Source: JBGVSA01 sp041807905 (GTDB taxonomy: Bacteria > Pseudomonadota > Gammaproteobacteria > Burkholderiales > Rhodocyclaceae). Taken from it: 64,000 bases of DNA. The stretch lies in contig NZ_JBGVSA010000010.1 of NCBI RefSeq assembly GCF_041807905.1, positions 62,001-126,000 on the forward strand. The letters are read 5' to 3'. The first letter of the stretch is position 1, and the number at the start of each line of letters is the position of its first letter. Under the pieces are notes generated by a model. The model did not search any database, had not been told where the DNA came from, and was given only the letters and a program-made list of their open reading frames with translations. A program made the translations under genes and the position numbers. Below, piece by piece: positions 17,997 to 26,588 of this stretch.

Positions 17997-18554
17997 TTGG
18001 AAGCCTTCCTGGTCTCGACCGGAGTGGTCGCCCTCGCTGAGATGGGCGACAAGACCCAACTTCTTTCCCTCGTCCTCGCCGCACGTTTCCGCAAACCCTG
18101 GCCGATCGTCGCCGGTATTCTCGCGGCCACGCTCGCCAACCACGCCGGCGCCGCCGCCGTCGGACACTGGATTACCACCGTGCTCGGCCCCGATGTGCTG
18201 CGCTGGATTCTGGCGGTGTCCTTCCTCGCCATGGCGGCGTGGATTCTCGTGCCCGACAAGCTCGATGAGGATGAAGCCTCGGCTGGTAGCCGCTTCGGCG
18301 TTTTCGGCGCCACCGTGATCGCTTTCTTTCTGGCTGAGATGGGCGACAAGACGCAGATCGCCACCGTGGCGCTGGCGGCGCGGTATACCTCGTTGGTGGG
18401 CGTGGTGGCCGGTACGACCTTCGGCATGATGCTGGCCAACGTGCCGGTCGTGTTCCTTGGCGACAAGCTGGTACGCCGTGTGCCGATCCGTATCGTGCAC
18501 ATGATTGCGGCCGGTATCTTCGCGGTGCTGGGGCTGGTGGCTTTCGTCGTCTGA
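17997..18554 (+). CDS. TMEM165/GDT1 family (UPF0016) manganese exporter, TTG start
   Basis: About 185 residues with six membrane helices in two inverted halves. Each half has the family signature: LAEMGDKTQLLSLVLAARF and LAEMGDKTQIATVALAARY, where the Glu, Asp and Thr form the cation site. Relatives (MneA of Vibrio, GDT1/TMEM165 of eukaryotes) move Mn2+ or Ca2+. The start is TTG at 17997, giving MEAFLVSTGVVALAEMG; it is chosen because GGAG sits 8 bases upstream and homologues begin at this point. The nearby ATG at 17992 is in the wrong frame. It is controlled by the yybP-ykoY riboswitch just upstream. Confidence 0.9.
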   Translation: MEAFLVSTGVVALAEMGDKTQLLSLVLAARFRKPWPIVAGILAATLANHAGAAAVGHWITTVLGPDVLRWILAVSFLAMAAWILVPDKLDEDEASAGSRFGVFGATVIAFFLAEMGDKTQIATVALAARYTSLVGVVAGTTFGMMLANVPVVFLGDKLVRRVPIRIVHMIAAGIFAVLGLVAFVV

Positions 18555-18638
18555 TGAGGACCGGGGGCGACAGTCCCAACTGTCATGGCGCAGGCGCATC
18601 TGATAAGGTGCGCCGCTCTGCGTTAGAACGTCTTCGCC

Positions 18639-19547
18639 ATGCGACGATTCCGTTTTGATAACCCCTACCTGCTGCTGGTACTGACCAGTCTGTTCTGGTC
18701 CGGCAATTGGGTCGTGGGGCGCGGTTTTCGCGGCGAGGTGCCGCCCATTTCCCTGGCCTTCTGGCGCTGGACGCTGGCCTTCCTGTGCGTGCTGCCTTTC
18801 GCGTGGCCGCATCGGCACCAATTGTGGCCGGCGCTGCGCGACCACTGGCGTAGCGTGCTGCCGATGGCGATCTTCGGCATTACCGGCTACAACACGCTGA
18901 CCTATTACGGTCTGCAGTTCACCACCGCGACCAACGGGGTGCTGCTCAATTCGTTCATTCCGATCGTCATCATGGCGATGTTGTGGCTGTTCTTCGGCAA
19001 GCGCATGACGCGTGGGCAATGCCTGGGCGCGGTCATTTCGTTGGCGGGCGTGACGGTGATCGTGGCGCACGGCGATCTGTCGATGCTGGCCACGCTGTCG
19101 TTCAATCCGGGCGACGTCTGGATCATGGGGTCGGTGCTGGTGTGGGCGATCTACACGATCATGCTGCAGTTCCGGCCGGGCCATCTGCACCCGATGGCGC
19201 TGCTCGCGTTGCTGACCGGCATCGGCGTCATCGGCCTCGCACCCTTGTACGCTTGGGAGCTGGCGCAGGGCCGGACCCTCATCCTCACGCCGGCTTCCGC
19301 CATGGGCATTGCCTATACCGGCATCTTCGCGGCCTTTCTCGGGTACGTCTTCTGGAATCGAGCGGTGGCTCAGGTCGGCGGTGCCGTGGCCGGACTGTTC
19401 ATCCACCTGATGCCGGTATTCACGCCCTTGCTGTCCGCCTTGTTCATTGGCGAGGCGCCGCATCTCTATCACTTCGCAGGCATGGCGTTGATCCTCGGCG
19501 GCATCTGGCTTACGACGCGCAGCGTGGCGGTGCCGCGTCCGGCTTGA
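18639..19547 (+). CDS. EamA/DMT family transporter
   Basis: 302 residues with ten predicted membrane helices in two EamA repeats (about 10-145 and 155-295). It begins NPYLLLVLTSLFWSGNWVVG and contains WRWTLAFLCVLPF, both typical of the drug/metabolite transporter family. Probably a metabolite or amino-acid exporter; the substrate cannot be read. It is 84 bases after the riboswitch-controlled gene. Confidence 0.87.
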   Translation: MRRFRFDNPYLLLVLTSLFWSGNWVVGRGFRGEVPPISLAFWRWTLAFLCVLPFAWPHRHQLWPALRDHWRSVLPMAIFGITGYNTLTYYGLQFTTATNGVLLNSFIPIVIMAMLWLFFGKRMTRGQCLGAVISLAGVTVIVAHGDLSMLATLSFNPGDVWIMGSVLVWAIYTIMLQFRPGHLHPMALLALLTGIGVIGLAPLYAWELAQGRTLILTPASAMGIAYTGIFAAFLGYVFWNRAVAQVGGAVAGLFIHLMPVFTPLLSALFIGEAPHLYHFAGMALILGGIWLTTRSVAVPRPA

Positions 19548-19687
19548 ATCGCCCATTTGCGCCGATGTAAGGGCAGGTGCGCAGGATGTCACGAAAACTG
19601 CGCGCCGCTTGCGCTAAAACCCTTGGTTGCCATGGCAACCCATGATCTGCATGGGCCCGCCGCCGTGGCACTTCAGGGAGCGGCGCA

Positions 19688-21082
19688 ATGAATGAGAGTC
19701 TCGGGCAAGCGCGCGGTGCCGATTGGACGCGCGGATTGGCGTGGCTGGATTCGGCTTTCATCCTTCCGATCCTGCTGATCGTCGGCGTGCTGATCCGGCT
19801 GGCGGTGGTGTTCGGCATGGATGTCCACCCGTGGTCGGACGCTGCGTGGTACTACGCCCGCGCTTCCGAGATGGCCAACGGCATGGGTTTTCAGGAAGGG
19901 GGCGTGCCGACGGCGTTCTGGCCCGTTGGCTATCCGGCCTTTCTGGCCGGGCTGTTCGCCGTGTTCGGGCCATCGGTGAAGATCGCGCAGATCGCCAACG
20001 TGGTGTTCTGGGCGGCGTCGCTGTGGCTGATCCATCGCATCACGCTGCGCCTGTGCGCCAGCATGGCGGCGGCCAATCTGGCGGTGCTGCTCTATTCCAT
20101 CTATCTCAACGCGCTGGGCTACACCGGTCTGCTGCTGACTGAAACGCTCTTCGTTTTCCTGCTGCTGCTGGCGTGGTGGCTGACCTGCCGGCTGGATGCA
20201 GGCTCCGTGTGGCGCGCCGTGCCGCTCGGTGTCGTATTGGGGCTAACCACGCTGGTGAAAGTGCAGACCTGGCTCATCCTGCCTGTGTGGGCAGTGCTGG
20301 TGCTGGTCTTTGCCGGAGGCGTGCGTCGCGCTGCATTGGCGCGCATCGCGCTGACCGGCGTGGTGCTGTTTGCCACCGTGCTGCCGTGGTCTCTGCGCAA
20401 CCTGGAGACCTTCGGGACATTCGTCTTCGTGTCATCCAACGGGGGCGTGGCCTTTGCGCTGGGCAACCACGACAACTCGAACGGCTCTCACTCCGAGGAT
20501 TCGAATCCGCATCTGAAGGACATCGCGTGGAGCGTGCAGGACCAGATCGCAGCCGATCGGCGGGCCAAGGACATTACATGGCGCTGGATCGGCGAGCATC
20601 CAGACCGGTTTCTCAGGCTGGCGCCAAAGAAATACTGGTGGTCGCTGGTTCCGGACGGCGAAAGCGAGTGGGGCTACCAGGCCGGCTTTGCGGCCTATGA
20701 GCAGTACCGGCCCGTTTTTCGTGCCCTGCGCTGGGCGAACCAACTTATCTACTTCGGGCTGTTGGCGGCCACGGTGGGCTGTCTGGGCCTGATGTTATTG
20801 CGCCTGCGGGCGCAGGCGCGCCCGGGCGTGGTGGCATGGTCGTTCGTCGGGGCCTACGCCGTGACTTTCGTCGTCCTGACCTTCGTGTTCAACGGACAGT
20901 CGCGCTATCACTTTCCGCTTGTGGCGGTCGGGTGCGTCCTGTGCGGCTGGACGCTGGCGCAGACGATCGCTCGCCGGGCGCGCAATGGTGCTTCGACCGA
21001 CGAAGACGGCGGCGGGACTGCCGCAGACGCGAAAGCAGGGCGTCTGTCGCGCCCCGATGTTCAGGCCGTGGCGACGTCGTAG
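19688..21082 (+). CDS. Membrane glycosyltransferase (GT39/ArnT-like)
   Basis: 464 residues with about ten membrane helices. The first periplasmic loop WSDAAWYYARASEMANGMGF and GVPTAFWPVGYPAFL segment is typical of polyprenyl-phosphate-sugar glycosyltransferases (GT-C fold, acidic residue in the first loop). The C-terminus is polar and cytoplasmic. Such proteins add a sugar from an undecaprenyl or dolichyl-type carrier to lipid A, protein or polysaccharide. The acceptor is unknown, and no polysaccharide cluster surrounds it. GGGAGCGG precedes the ATG. Its last 22 bases overlap the end of convergent xthA. Confidence 0.8.
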   Translation: MNESLGQARGADWTRGLAWLDSAFILPILLIVGVLIRLAVVFGMDVHPWSDAAWYYARASEMANGMGFQEGGVPTAFWPVGYPAFLAGLFAVFGPSVKIAQIANVVFWAASLWLIHRITLRLCASMAAANLAVLLYSIYLNALGYTGLLLTETLFVFLLLLAWWLTCRLDAGSVWRAVPLGVVLGLTTLVKVQTWLILPVWAVLVLVFAGGVRRAALARIALTGVVLFATVLPWSLRNLETFGTFVFVSSNGGVAFALGNHDNSNGSHSEDSNPHLKDIAWSVQDQIAADRRAKDITWRWIGEHPDRFLRLAPKKYWWSLVPDGESEWGYQAGFAAYEQYRPVFRALRWANQLIYFGLLAATVGCLGLMLLRLRAQARPGVVAWSFVGAYAVTFVVLTFVFNGQSRYHFPLVAVGCVLCGWTLAQTIARRARNGASTDEDGGGTAADAKAGRLSRPDVQAVATS

Positions 21083-21858
21083 TCGACGATCAAGGGTGCG
21101 TGGTCGGAGAAGCGCTGCTCCTTGAAGATGCTGGTGGCGTGCGCTCGCGCCGCGATGCCGGGCGTGGCGAACTGGTAGTCCAGGCGCCACCCTACGTTCT
21201 TGGCCCAGGCCTGGCCGCGATTGCTCCACCACGTGTAGCTCTCGTCCGTGGTGGCGGGATGCAGGCGCCGGTACACGTCCACCCAGCCCAGTTCGTCGAT
21301 CACGCGCGTGAGCCAGGCGCGCTCTTCGGGCAGGAAGCCGGAGTTCTTCTGGTTGCTCTTCCAGTTCTTGAGGTCGATCTCCTTGTGGGCGATGTTCCAG
21401 TCGCCGCACACGATCACCTCGCGGCCACTGCGGTGCAGTTCCGCCAGTCGCGGCAGGAAATGGTCCATGAAGGCGAATTTGACCAACTGACGCTCTTCGG
21501 AGCTCGAACCGGACGGCAGGTACAGCGACACCACCGACAGCGCCATGTCGGGCAAATCGATGTCGGCCTTAATGAAACGCCCCTCGGTGTCGTAATCCAC
21601 ATGTTCGACGCCGCACGTCACGCCCTGCGTCGGCAGACGGGAATAGATGGCAACGCCGCTATAGCCTTTTTTCTCGGCGCAGTAGAAATGCCCTGCGAAT
21701 CCTTGCGGGTTTTGCATCTCGGGTGTGAGGTCTGCCATTTGCGCTTTGACTTCCTGCAGGCAGACTACGTCGGCGTTCTGGGCCTGAAGCCACGGGAAAA
21801 AGCCCTTCGTGGCGGCCGACCGGATGCCGTTGAGGTTCAGGGAGATGACGCGTAACAT
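21061..21858 (-). CDS. xthA: Exodeoxyribonuclease III
   Basis: 265 residues, the class II AP endonuclease/3'-5' exonuclease of base-excision repair. The start LRVISLNLNGIRSA has the metal-binding Asn, VVCLQEVKAQ carries the catalytic Glu, and CGDWNIAHKEIDLKNW the Asp/Asn. The C-terminal SDHAPLIVDYD contains the His-Asp pair. The length fits the family. It is divergent from pyrE (about 14 bases between starts), so the two promoters must overlap; this ExoIII/pyrE arrangement is common in Burkholderiales. Confidence 0.94.
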   Translation of the reverse strand: MLRVISLNLNGIRSAATKGFFPWLQAQNADVVCLQEVKAQMADLTPEMQNPQGFAGHFYCAEKKGYSGVAIYSRLPTQGVTCGVEHVDYDTEGRFIKADIDLPDMALSVVSLYLPSGSSSEERQLVKFAFMDHFLPRLAELHRSGREVIVCGDWNIAHKEIDLKNWKSNQKNSGFLPEERAWLTRVIDELGWVDVYRRLHPATTDESYTWWSNRGQAWAKNVGWRLDYQFATPGIAARAHATSIFKEQRFSDHAPLIVDYDVATA

Positions 21859-21872
21859 CGGGCGACCCTTTT

Positions 21873-22529
21873 TTGAGCGAATGCAAAGTCGTGGATTTTA
21901 GTCGTGATTTCCTGGCCCTGGCCGTACACAAAGGCGTATTGCGCTTTGGCCAGTTCACCACCAAGGCCGGCCGTCAGTCGCCGTATTTCTTCAATTCCGC
22001 CCTGTTCGACGATGGCGCTTCGTTTGGCGCGCTGTGCGGCTTCTACGCGCAGGCCATCCGCGCTTCGGGCCTTGCGGTGGATACCTTGTTCGGGCCTGCC
22101 TACAAGGGCATTCCGCTGGTCGCGGGGGCGGCCATGCGATTGGCCGAGCAAGGCGTGAACCTGCCGTTCTGCTTCAATCGCAAGGAGGCCAAGGATCATG
22201 GCGAAGGCGGTACGCTGGTCGGCGCGCCCTTGAAAGGACGCGTGCTGGTGCTGGACGATGTCATCTCGGCGGGCACGTCGGTGCGCGAATCGGTGGAAAT
22301 CATCCGCCGCGAAGGCGCGGAACTCGCCGGCGTGGTGATCGGCATGGACCGCATGGAACGCGGCACCGGCTCGAAGAGCGCCGTGCAGGAAGTGCAGGAA
22401 TCCCTGGGCGTGCCGGTCGTCGCCGTGGCGACCTTGCGCGACCTGCTGGCCTTTATCGCCGACAGCCCGGATCTGGCGCAGCACTTGCCGGCTGTCCAAC
22501 GCTACCGCGAAACCTACGGAGTCGAATGA
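21873..22529 (+). CDS. pyrE: Orotate phosphoribosyltransferase
   Basis: 218 residues, catalysing orotate + PRPP to OMP in pyrimidine synthesis. It is of the E. coli-type subgroup: KAGRQSPYFFNSALFDDG, LFGPAYKGIPLVAGAA, FNRKEAKDHGEGGTLVG (catalytic loop) and the PRPP motif VLVLDDVISAGTSV. The start is uncertain: TTG at 21873 (MSECKVVDFSRDF) or GTG at 21891; no ATG is in frame. Either leaves the enzyme complete. A small secreted-protein gene follows after one base. Confidence 0.92.
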   Translation: MSECKVVDFSRDFLALAVHKGVLRFGQFTTKAGRQSPYFFNSALFDDGASFGALCGFYAQAIRASGLAVDTLFGPAYKGIPLVAGAAMRLAEQGVNLPFCFNRKEAKDHGEGGTLVGAPLKGRVLVLDDVISAGTSVRESVEIIRREGAELAGVVIGMDRMERGTGSKSAVQEVQESLGVPVVAVATLRDLLAFIADSPDLAQHLPAVQRYRETYGVE

Positions 22530-22530
22530 C

Positions 22531-23154
22531 GTGAGCATCGTGCGCGCCCTGCCTGTCCTGGCTTTGCTCCTGGCCTCTCCGGTGGCCAGTGCGCAGGCGA
22601 ACAAGCCTCAGGGAAGCGTCTATTGCTGCGCCGACGCCAGCGGCCGCCGCATTTGCGGCGACACGCTACCGATGGTCTGCTATGACCGCGCCTACCGCGA
22701 AGTGTCGCCGGGTGGGCGCGTATTGCGAGACGTCGAGGCGCCGCTCACACCCGAGCAGCGCGCCAAGCGCGAGCTCGAAATCCGTGCCCAGCGCGAGCGC
22801 GTGGCGCGCGAGGCCGAAGCGCGTCGGCGGGATCAGGTTCTGCTCGACAGCTATGCCTCAGTCGGCGAGCTCGACACGCGCCGCGACCGCGAACTGGCCA
22901 ATATCGAATCCGACATGCAGCGCAGCCGCTCGCGCGAGACCGAATTGCTCACGCAGCGCGCCAGGCTCGAAAAGCTGGTGCCCGCCAAGGGCGCTGCGCC
23001 ACGCGACGTGTCGGAAGATCTCGGCACCAACGCGGCCGAACTGGCCGCCACACGCTCCGTCATCGAGAGCAAGCAGCGCGAGATGGACCTCACGCGTGCG
23101 CGCTTTGCCGCCGACCGCAAGCGCTTTCTGGAACTGACCCAGCAGAGCAACTGA
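22531..23154 (+). CDS. Secreted DUF4124-like coiled-coil protein
   Basis: A 207-residue protein with a signal peptide (ALPVLALLLASPVASAQA) and a short N-terminal domain with cysteines, SVYCCADASGRRICGDTLP, matching the DUF4124 pattern of envelope proteins. From about residue 70 to the C-terminus it is a long, charged coiled coil rich in Arg, Glu and Ala. The start is GTG with GGAG 9-13 bases upstream, 1 base after pyrE, so it is probably in the pyrE transcript. The function is unknown; it should be periplasmic. Confidence 0.8.
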   Translation: MSIVRALPVLALLLASPVASAQANKPQGSVYCCADASGRRICGDTLPMVCYDRAYREVSPGGRVLRDVEAPLTPEQRAKRELEIRAQRERVAREAEARRRDQVLLDSYASVGELDTRRDRELANIESDMQRSRSRETELLTQRARLEKLVPAKGAAPRDVSEDLGTNAAELAATRSVIESKQREMDLTRARFAADRKRFLELTQQSN

Positions 23155-23574
23155 TCGACTGCGGCGCGCCACAGACCGATGGCGGGTCCGGCAGATCGCC
23201 GCGCCCGCATTTCCACCGCTGCATGAAGTGGCATTTTTGCCACCCTGCGTTCTCCGTGTCGAAAGTCACACCTTAGGCAATGTGCCTACGTCATAACCCG
23301 TAAAACACGCCACATGAGGGCTGCGCGTAGGAGAGATACCTACCCCGTCGTGCCCTTTTGTCAGGTTGTTGCGCCCCCTCGGCGCTGCTGAAATCAACAC
23401 AAGCCCGTGGCCAGAGAAGTGCGTGGCGGCAATGAGGAACTTGCCGCCCCAAAAGCACTCACCCTGTTAGGGCCGCTGCATCTTGCGCGGTCCGCGAGGA
23501 AGCGATGGAAGCGTGGAGTCGTCGAACCACGCCTCGGATCGATTCAGCCACGAGCCAACAGAGGGGTAGCAACC
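23155..23574. other. Structured non-coding leader region
   Basis: 420 bases without a supported gene. Several short perfect hairpins are visible: TAGGCA/TGCCTA near 23274-23288, GTAGG/CCTAC near 23327-23343, and GGCGGCAA/TTGCCGCC (23425-23448) inside an outer AGTGC/GCACT pair. They lie upstream of the small gene at 23575 and may be its leader or a separate small RNA. Confidence 0.45.
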
Positions 23575-23772
23575 ATGGACATGGCGACGACCGAACGTCT
23601 GACTGACGTTGAACGTTATGGCGAGGAAGTGCTGAACGCGAGTTGGCTGCCGCAGGACGTTCTGCGGCCCGAACAGGACAACACTTTCCGCGCGAGTGTC
23701 CCGGTGGTCGACGCAACTGCCGTCGCCGATCCGGACTCTTTCCTCCGCCGGCTCTATCTGGCGCAGGAGTAA
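23575..23772 (+). CDS. Small hypothetical protein (65 aa)
   Basis: A 65-residue acidic protein starting MDMATTERLTDVERYGEEVL, with no signal peptide or membrane segment. The ATG is preceded by GAGGGG 6-11 bases upstream, which is better than random. The composition resembles the codon use of neighbours. I do not recognise the family. The upstream region is rich in hairpins. It converges on the MidA-like gene. Confidence 0.6.
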   Translation: MDMATTERLTDVERYGEEVLNASWLPQDVLRPEQDNTFRASVPVVDATAVADPDSFLRRLYLAQE

Positions 23773-23795
23773 GCCGCACCCGCGCTTGGCGCGCG

Positions 23796-24977
23796 TTACA
23801 GGGCGTGCGTGCGATCGCCCTGCTGGAAACCCAGCAGCGGCTGCGCCAGCTTGCGGCCTACGGCCAACACCTTGAAGAGCTCTCCCATCTCATGGGGACC
23901 GGTCAGGCGGTGCGCGGCGCGCGCGGCCCGCACGTAGTCGGGCTGCCCCATCGCTTCGGGGCTGGTGCCGCGCTCGGCCAGTAGTTGGAGCAATCCACAG
24001 TTGGCAAGGAAGGCCCCCTGGCTGGTGTAGCCCAGCACGTCCAGCCCGGCATCGAAGGCCGCTTCGGCCGCGGCGGTGAAATCCACGAAGGCAGTGATGT
24101 CATTGAGCCCCGGCCATCGCAGCAGGTCGGTGTGTGCGCGATGGCGGTAGTAGCACTGCACGGTTCCTTGCGAGCGCGACGGCAGGTAGTACTCCTCGCG
24201 CGGATAGCCGTAATCGATGGCGATGACCGCGCCCGCGGTCAGCCGTCGTCCCCATTCCGCCATCCATGCCCGGGCTGCCGGGCAGATTTCGCTGATGTAG
24301 TCGGCGGTGGCGCTGCGCGGTACATCGAGCGCCTGCGCGCTGTTCAGTACGGATCCCTGCGCCGGTCGATCGGCGTGGGCCAGTTGGCCGTCATGCAGCA
24401 CCACGCCGCGCTCCAGGATGTCGTCGCCGCGCCATACGACGAGGTGCACTGGCATCACGTCGAGCACTTCGTTGGCGACTACGCAGCCGGCGAATGCGTC
24501 GGGCAGGGCGTCAAGCCAGCGCACCCGGTCCGCCAGATGCGGGGCACGCTCGCGCACCGTGTCGGTCTGACGCACCCGCAGTTCGCCTGACAGTTCGATG
24601 ATGTCGTAATGGTCGGGCAACGCGCCAAGGCGTTCGAGTTCGAGCAGCATGTCCGCGGCCAGTGCGCCGGTTCCGGCGCCGACTTCGATCACGTGCGCGG
24701 CGCTGGCTTGCGTGATTTGCATGACCTGCCGGGCCAGGCTCTGTCCGAAGAGCGGCGATAGCTCCGGCGCGGTAATGAAGTCGCCCTCGGCGCCGAACTT
24801 GCGGGAACCGCCGCTGTAGTACCCCAGCCCAGGTGTGTAGAGCGCCAGCTCCATGTAGCGGGCGAAGTCGATCCAGCCTCCGGCACGTGCGATTTCGTCG
24901 GTGATGAGGGCGGTAAGCGCGGCGGAGTGGGCCAGCGCGTCGTCGCCGGGCGGTGGCAATTGGGCGATAGGATTCAT
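23796..24977 (-). CDS. MidA-like SAM-dependent methyltransferase (NDUFAF7 family)
   Basis: 394 residues. The family features are ARYMELALYTPGLGYYSGG near the N-terminus, AEGDFITAPELSPLFGQSLA, and the SAM-binding glycine motif VIEVGAGTGALAADML (about 90-105). The mitochondrial homologue NDUFAF7 methylates an arginine of complex I subunit NDUFS2; bacterial members are less studied. The start at 24977 (MNPIAQLPPPGDD) is chosen over longer in-frame extensions that run through the convergent LON-domain gene; an ATG at 24986 is an equal alternative. It is divergent from the LON gene. Confidence 0.87.
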   Translation of the reverse strand: MNPIAQLPPPGDDALAHSAALTALITDEIARAGGWIDFARYMELALYTPGLGYYSGGSRKFGAEGDFITAPELSPLFGQSLARQVMQITQASAAHVIEVGAGTGALAADMLLELERLGALPDHYDIIELSGELRVRQTDTVRERAPHLADRVRWLDALPDAFAGCVVANEVLDVMPVHLVVWRGDDILERGVVLHDGQLAHADRPAQGSVLNSAQALDVPRSATADYISEICPAARAWMAEWGRRLTAGAVIAIDYGYPREEYYLPSRSQGTVQCYYRHRAHTDLLRWPGLNDITAFVDFTAAAEAAFDAGLDVLGYTSQGAFLANCGLLQLLAERGTSPEAMGQPDYVRAARAAHRLTGPHEMGELFKVLAVGRKLAQPLLGFQQGDRTHAL

Positions 24978-25073
24978 GGCCGCCATTCTAACGGCACCGG
25001 TAGAATCGGAAGCCGGACGCGCGTTGCATGACGTCGCGCCAATTCTCGAGGCCTCCGTTGCGAGGCTGGACTC

Positions 25074-25664
25074 ATGACCGACACGCTGCCGATCTTTCCG
25101 CTCACCAACGTATTGTTCCCGCAGGGCCGCATGTCGTTGCGCATCTTCGAGGCGCGCTACATGGACATGATTGCCCACTGTATGCGCGGGCCGACCAACT
25201 TTGGTATCTGCCTTATTGCCGAAGGGCAGGAGGTAGGCGCTCCGGCCGTGCCGCACAAAGTGGGCGTGGAGGCGCGCATCGTGGATTGGGACATGAGCCA
25301 GCCCGGTGTGCTGGGGCTGACCGTGCGAGGCGAGCGTCGGTTTGCGATCGAAGCCCACGATGCCACGCCGCAAGGCGTGGTGGTGGCGCAGGTGCGCTGG
25401 CTGGAGCAACCCGAACCGGCGTCGCTCGACGAACGCTTCGAATCGATGCTGCCCTTGATGCGCGCAGTGATCGCCGATGCGGGCACCAAGGTGATCGCGC
25501 CGCCCCACAGGCTCGATGACGCCGACTGGGTCGGCTATCGCTACGCCGAAATCCTGCCGATCCCGGCGTTGGCGCGCCAGCGTCTGCTGGAGCTGGACGA
25601 CGCCACCCTGCGGCTGGAAATCATCCAGCAATTCCTGGCCGAGCGCGGTCTGATCGAAGCCTGA
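25074..25664 (+). CDS. LON peptidase substrate-binding domain protein
   Basis: A 196-residue stand-alone Lon N-terminal-like domain: LPIFPLTNVLFPQGRMSLRI, FEARYMDMI, and GVEARIVDWDM. It has no ATPase or protease part, like the widespread Lon substrate-binding (LonSB) proteins. Probable substrate or adaptor role; function unproven. It converges on the FAH-family gene. Confidence 0.88.
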   Translation: MTDTLPIFPLTNVLFPQGRMSLRIFEARYMDMIAHCMRGPTNFGICLIAEGQEVGAPAVPHKVGVEARIVDWDMSQPGVLGLTVRGERRFAIEAHDATPQGVVVAQVRWLEQPEPASLDERFESMLPLMRAVIADAGTKVIAPPHRLDDADWVGYRYAEILPIPALARQRLLELDDATLRLEIIQQFLAERGLIEA

Positions 25665-25685
25665 CCCCGCTCGGCAACGCGGCGA

Positions 25686-26387
25686 TCAGCCGATCCGCAC
25701 GCGCAGTTCGCCCACGCCGGCCACGCGGCCTTCGAGCAGGTCGCCCGAGACGACCTGGGCGACACCCTTCGGCGTGCCGGTGAATACCAGGTCACCCGCC
25801 TTGAATTCCCAGATCTTCGAGAACCACGAAATGATCTCCGCCGGCGTCCAGATCATGTCGGACAGATCGCCCGCCTGACGCGCCGTGCCGTTGACGTCGA
25901 GCGCGATGGCGCCGCTCGACGGCACGCCCTGGCCGGGCTGACGCAGCACGAGTTCGGAAATGGGCGCCGCATGATCGAACGCCTTGGCCGAATCCCACGG
26001 ACGGCCCTTGGCCTTGGCTTCTGCCTGCAGATCGCGGCAGGTCATGTCCAGGCCCACGCCCCAGCCGATGATGCAGGCGTCGGCTTGTTCCGGCGTGAGG
26101 TTGTAGCCGCCGCTGCCGAGCGCGACAACGAGTTCGAGTTCGTGATGCAGGTTTTGCGAAGCGGGCGGGAAGGGCATGGTGCCCACTTCGCCCGCACGTA
26201 CCGGCAATACCGCATCGGCGGGTTTCAAAAAGCCGAAGGGCTTGGCGCGCTCCGGCGTGCTGCCCATTTCTTTTTCGTGTTCGGCGTAATTCTGTGCGCA
26301 GCAGTAGATGCGGCGAACGGGGAAGGATTCCGCGCGGTCGCGGACCGGCACGCTTGCCTGCGCGGCCGGGGTAAAGAGGTAAGTCAT
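25686..26387 (-). CDS. Fumarylacetoacetate hydrolase family protein
   Basis: 233 residues. The FAH fold is shown by YCCAQNYAEHEKEMG, the metal ligands in HHELELVVALGSGG and the CRDLQAEAKAKGRPW segment, and the C-terminal VFTGTPKGVAQVVSGD. Family members cleave C-C bonds in beta-diketones or decarboxylate oxaloacetate (YcgM-like); the precise reaction is not fixed. The gene is divergent from the CBS-domain gene. Confidence 0.9.
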   Translation of the reverse strand: MTYLFTPAAQASVPVRDRAESFPVRRIYCCAQNYAEHEKEMGSTPERAKPFGFLKPADAVLPVRAGEVGTMPFPPASQNLHHELELVVALGSGGYNLTPEQADACIIGWGVGLDMTCRDLQAEAKAKGRPWDSAKAFDHAAPISELVLRQPGQGVPSSGAIALDVNGTARQAGDLSDMIWTPAEIISWFSKIWEFKAGDLVFTGTPKGVAQVVSGDLLEGRVAGVGELRVRIG

Positions 26388-26588
26388 GGGGTCTCCGGTG
26401 GTGTTGCAATGCAGCGCCGCATCTTACGCCCCTGAAGGCGATGCGTGCGCGCGGGCGAACGTCGGATGCCTCGAGCGCCATGGACGAAAGTCGCGATTGC
26501 GCTGCCGGCGCCTTGCAGTCAAGCTATGCGGGCACGTTCAGTTTGTGCCAATGCGTCGCCTCCAAAAATACCCCACAGGAGAGAGCCC

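Noticed and set aside
17992..18318. Plus-strand ATG frame at the start of the TMEM165-family gene
   Set aside because: It overlaps the exporter gene out of frame and gives a Pro/Ser/Arg-rich product; homology fixes the frame that starts with TTG at 17997.
24978..25631. N-terminal extension of the MidA-like gene
   Set aside because: The extension runs through the divergent LON-domain gene and is not related to the family.
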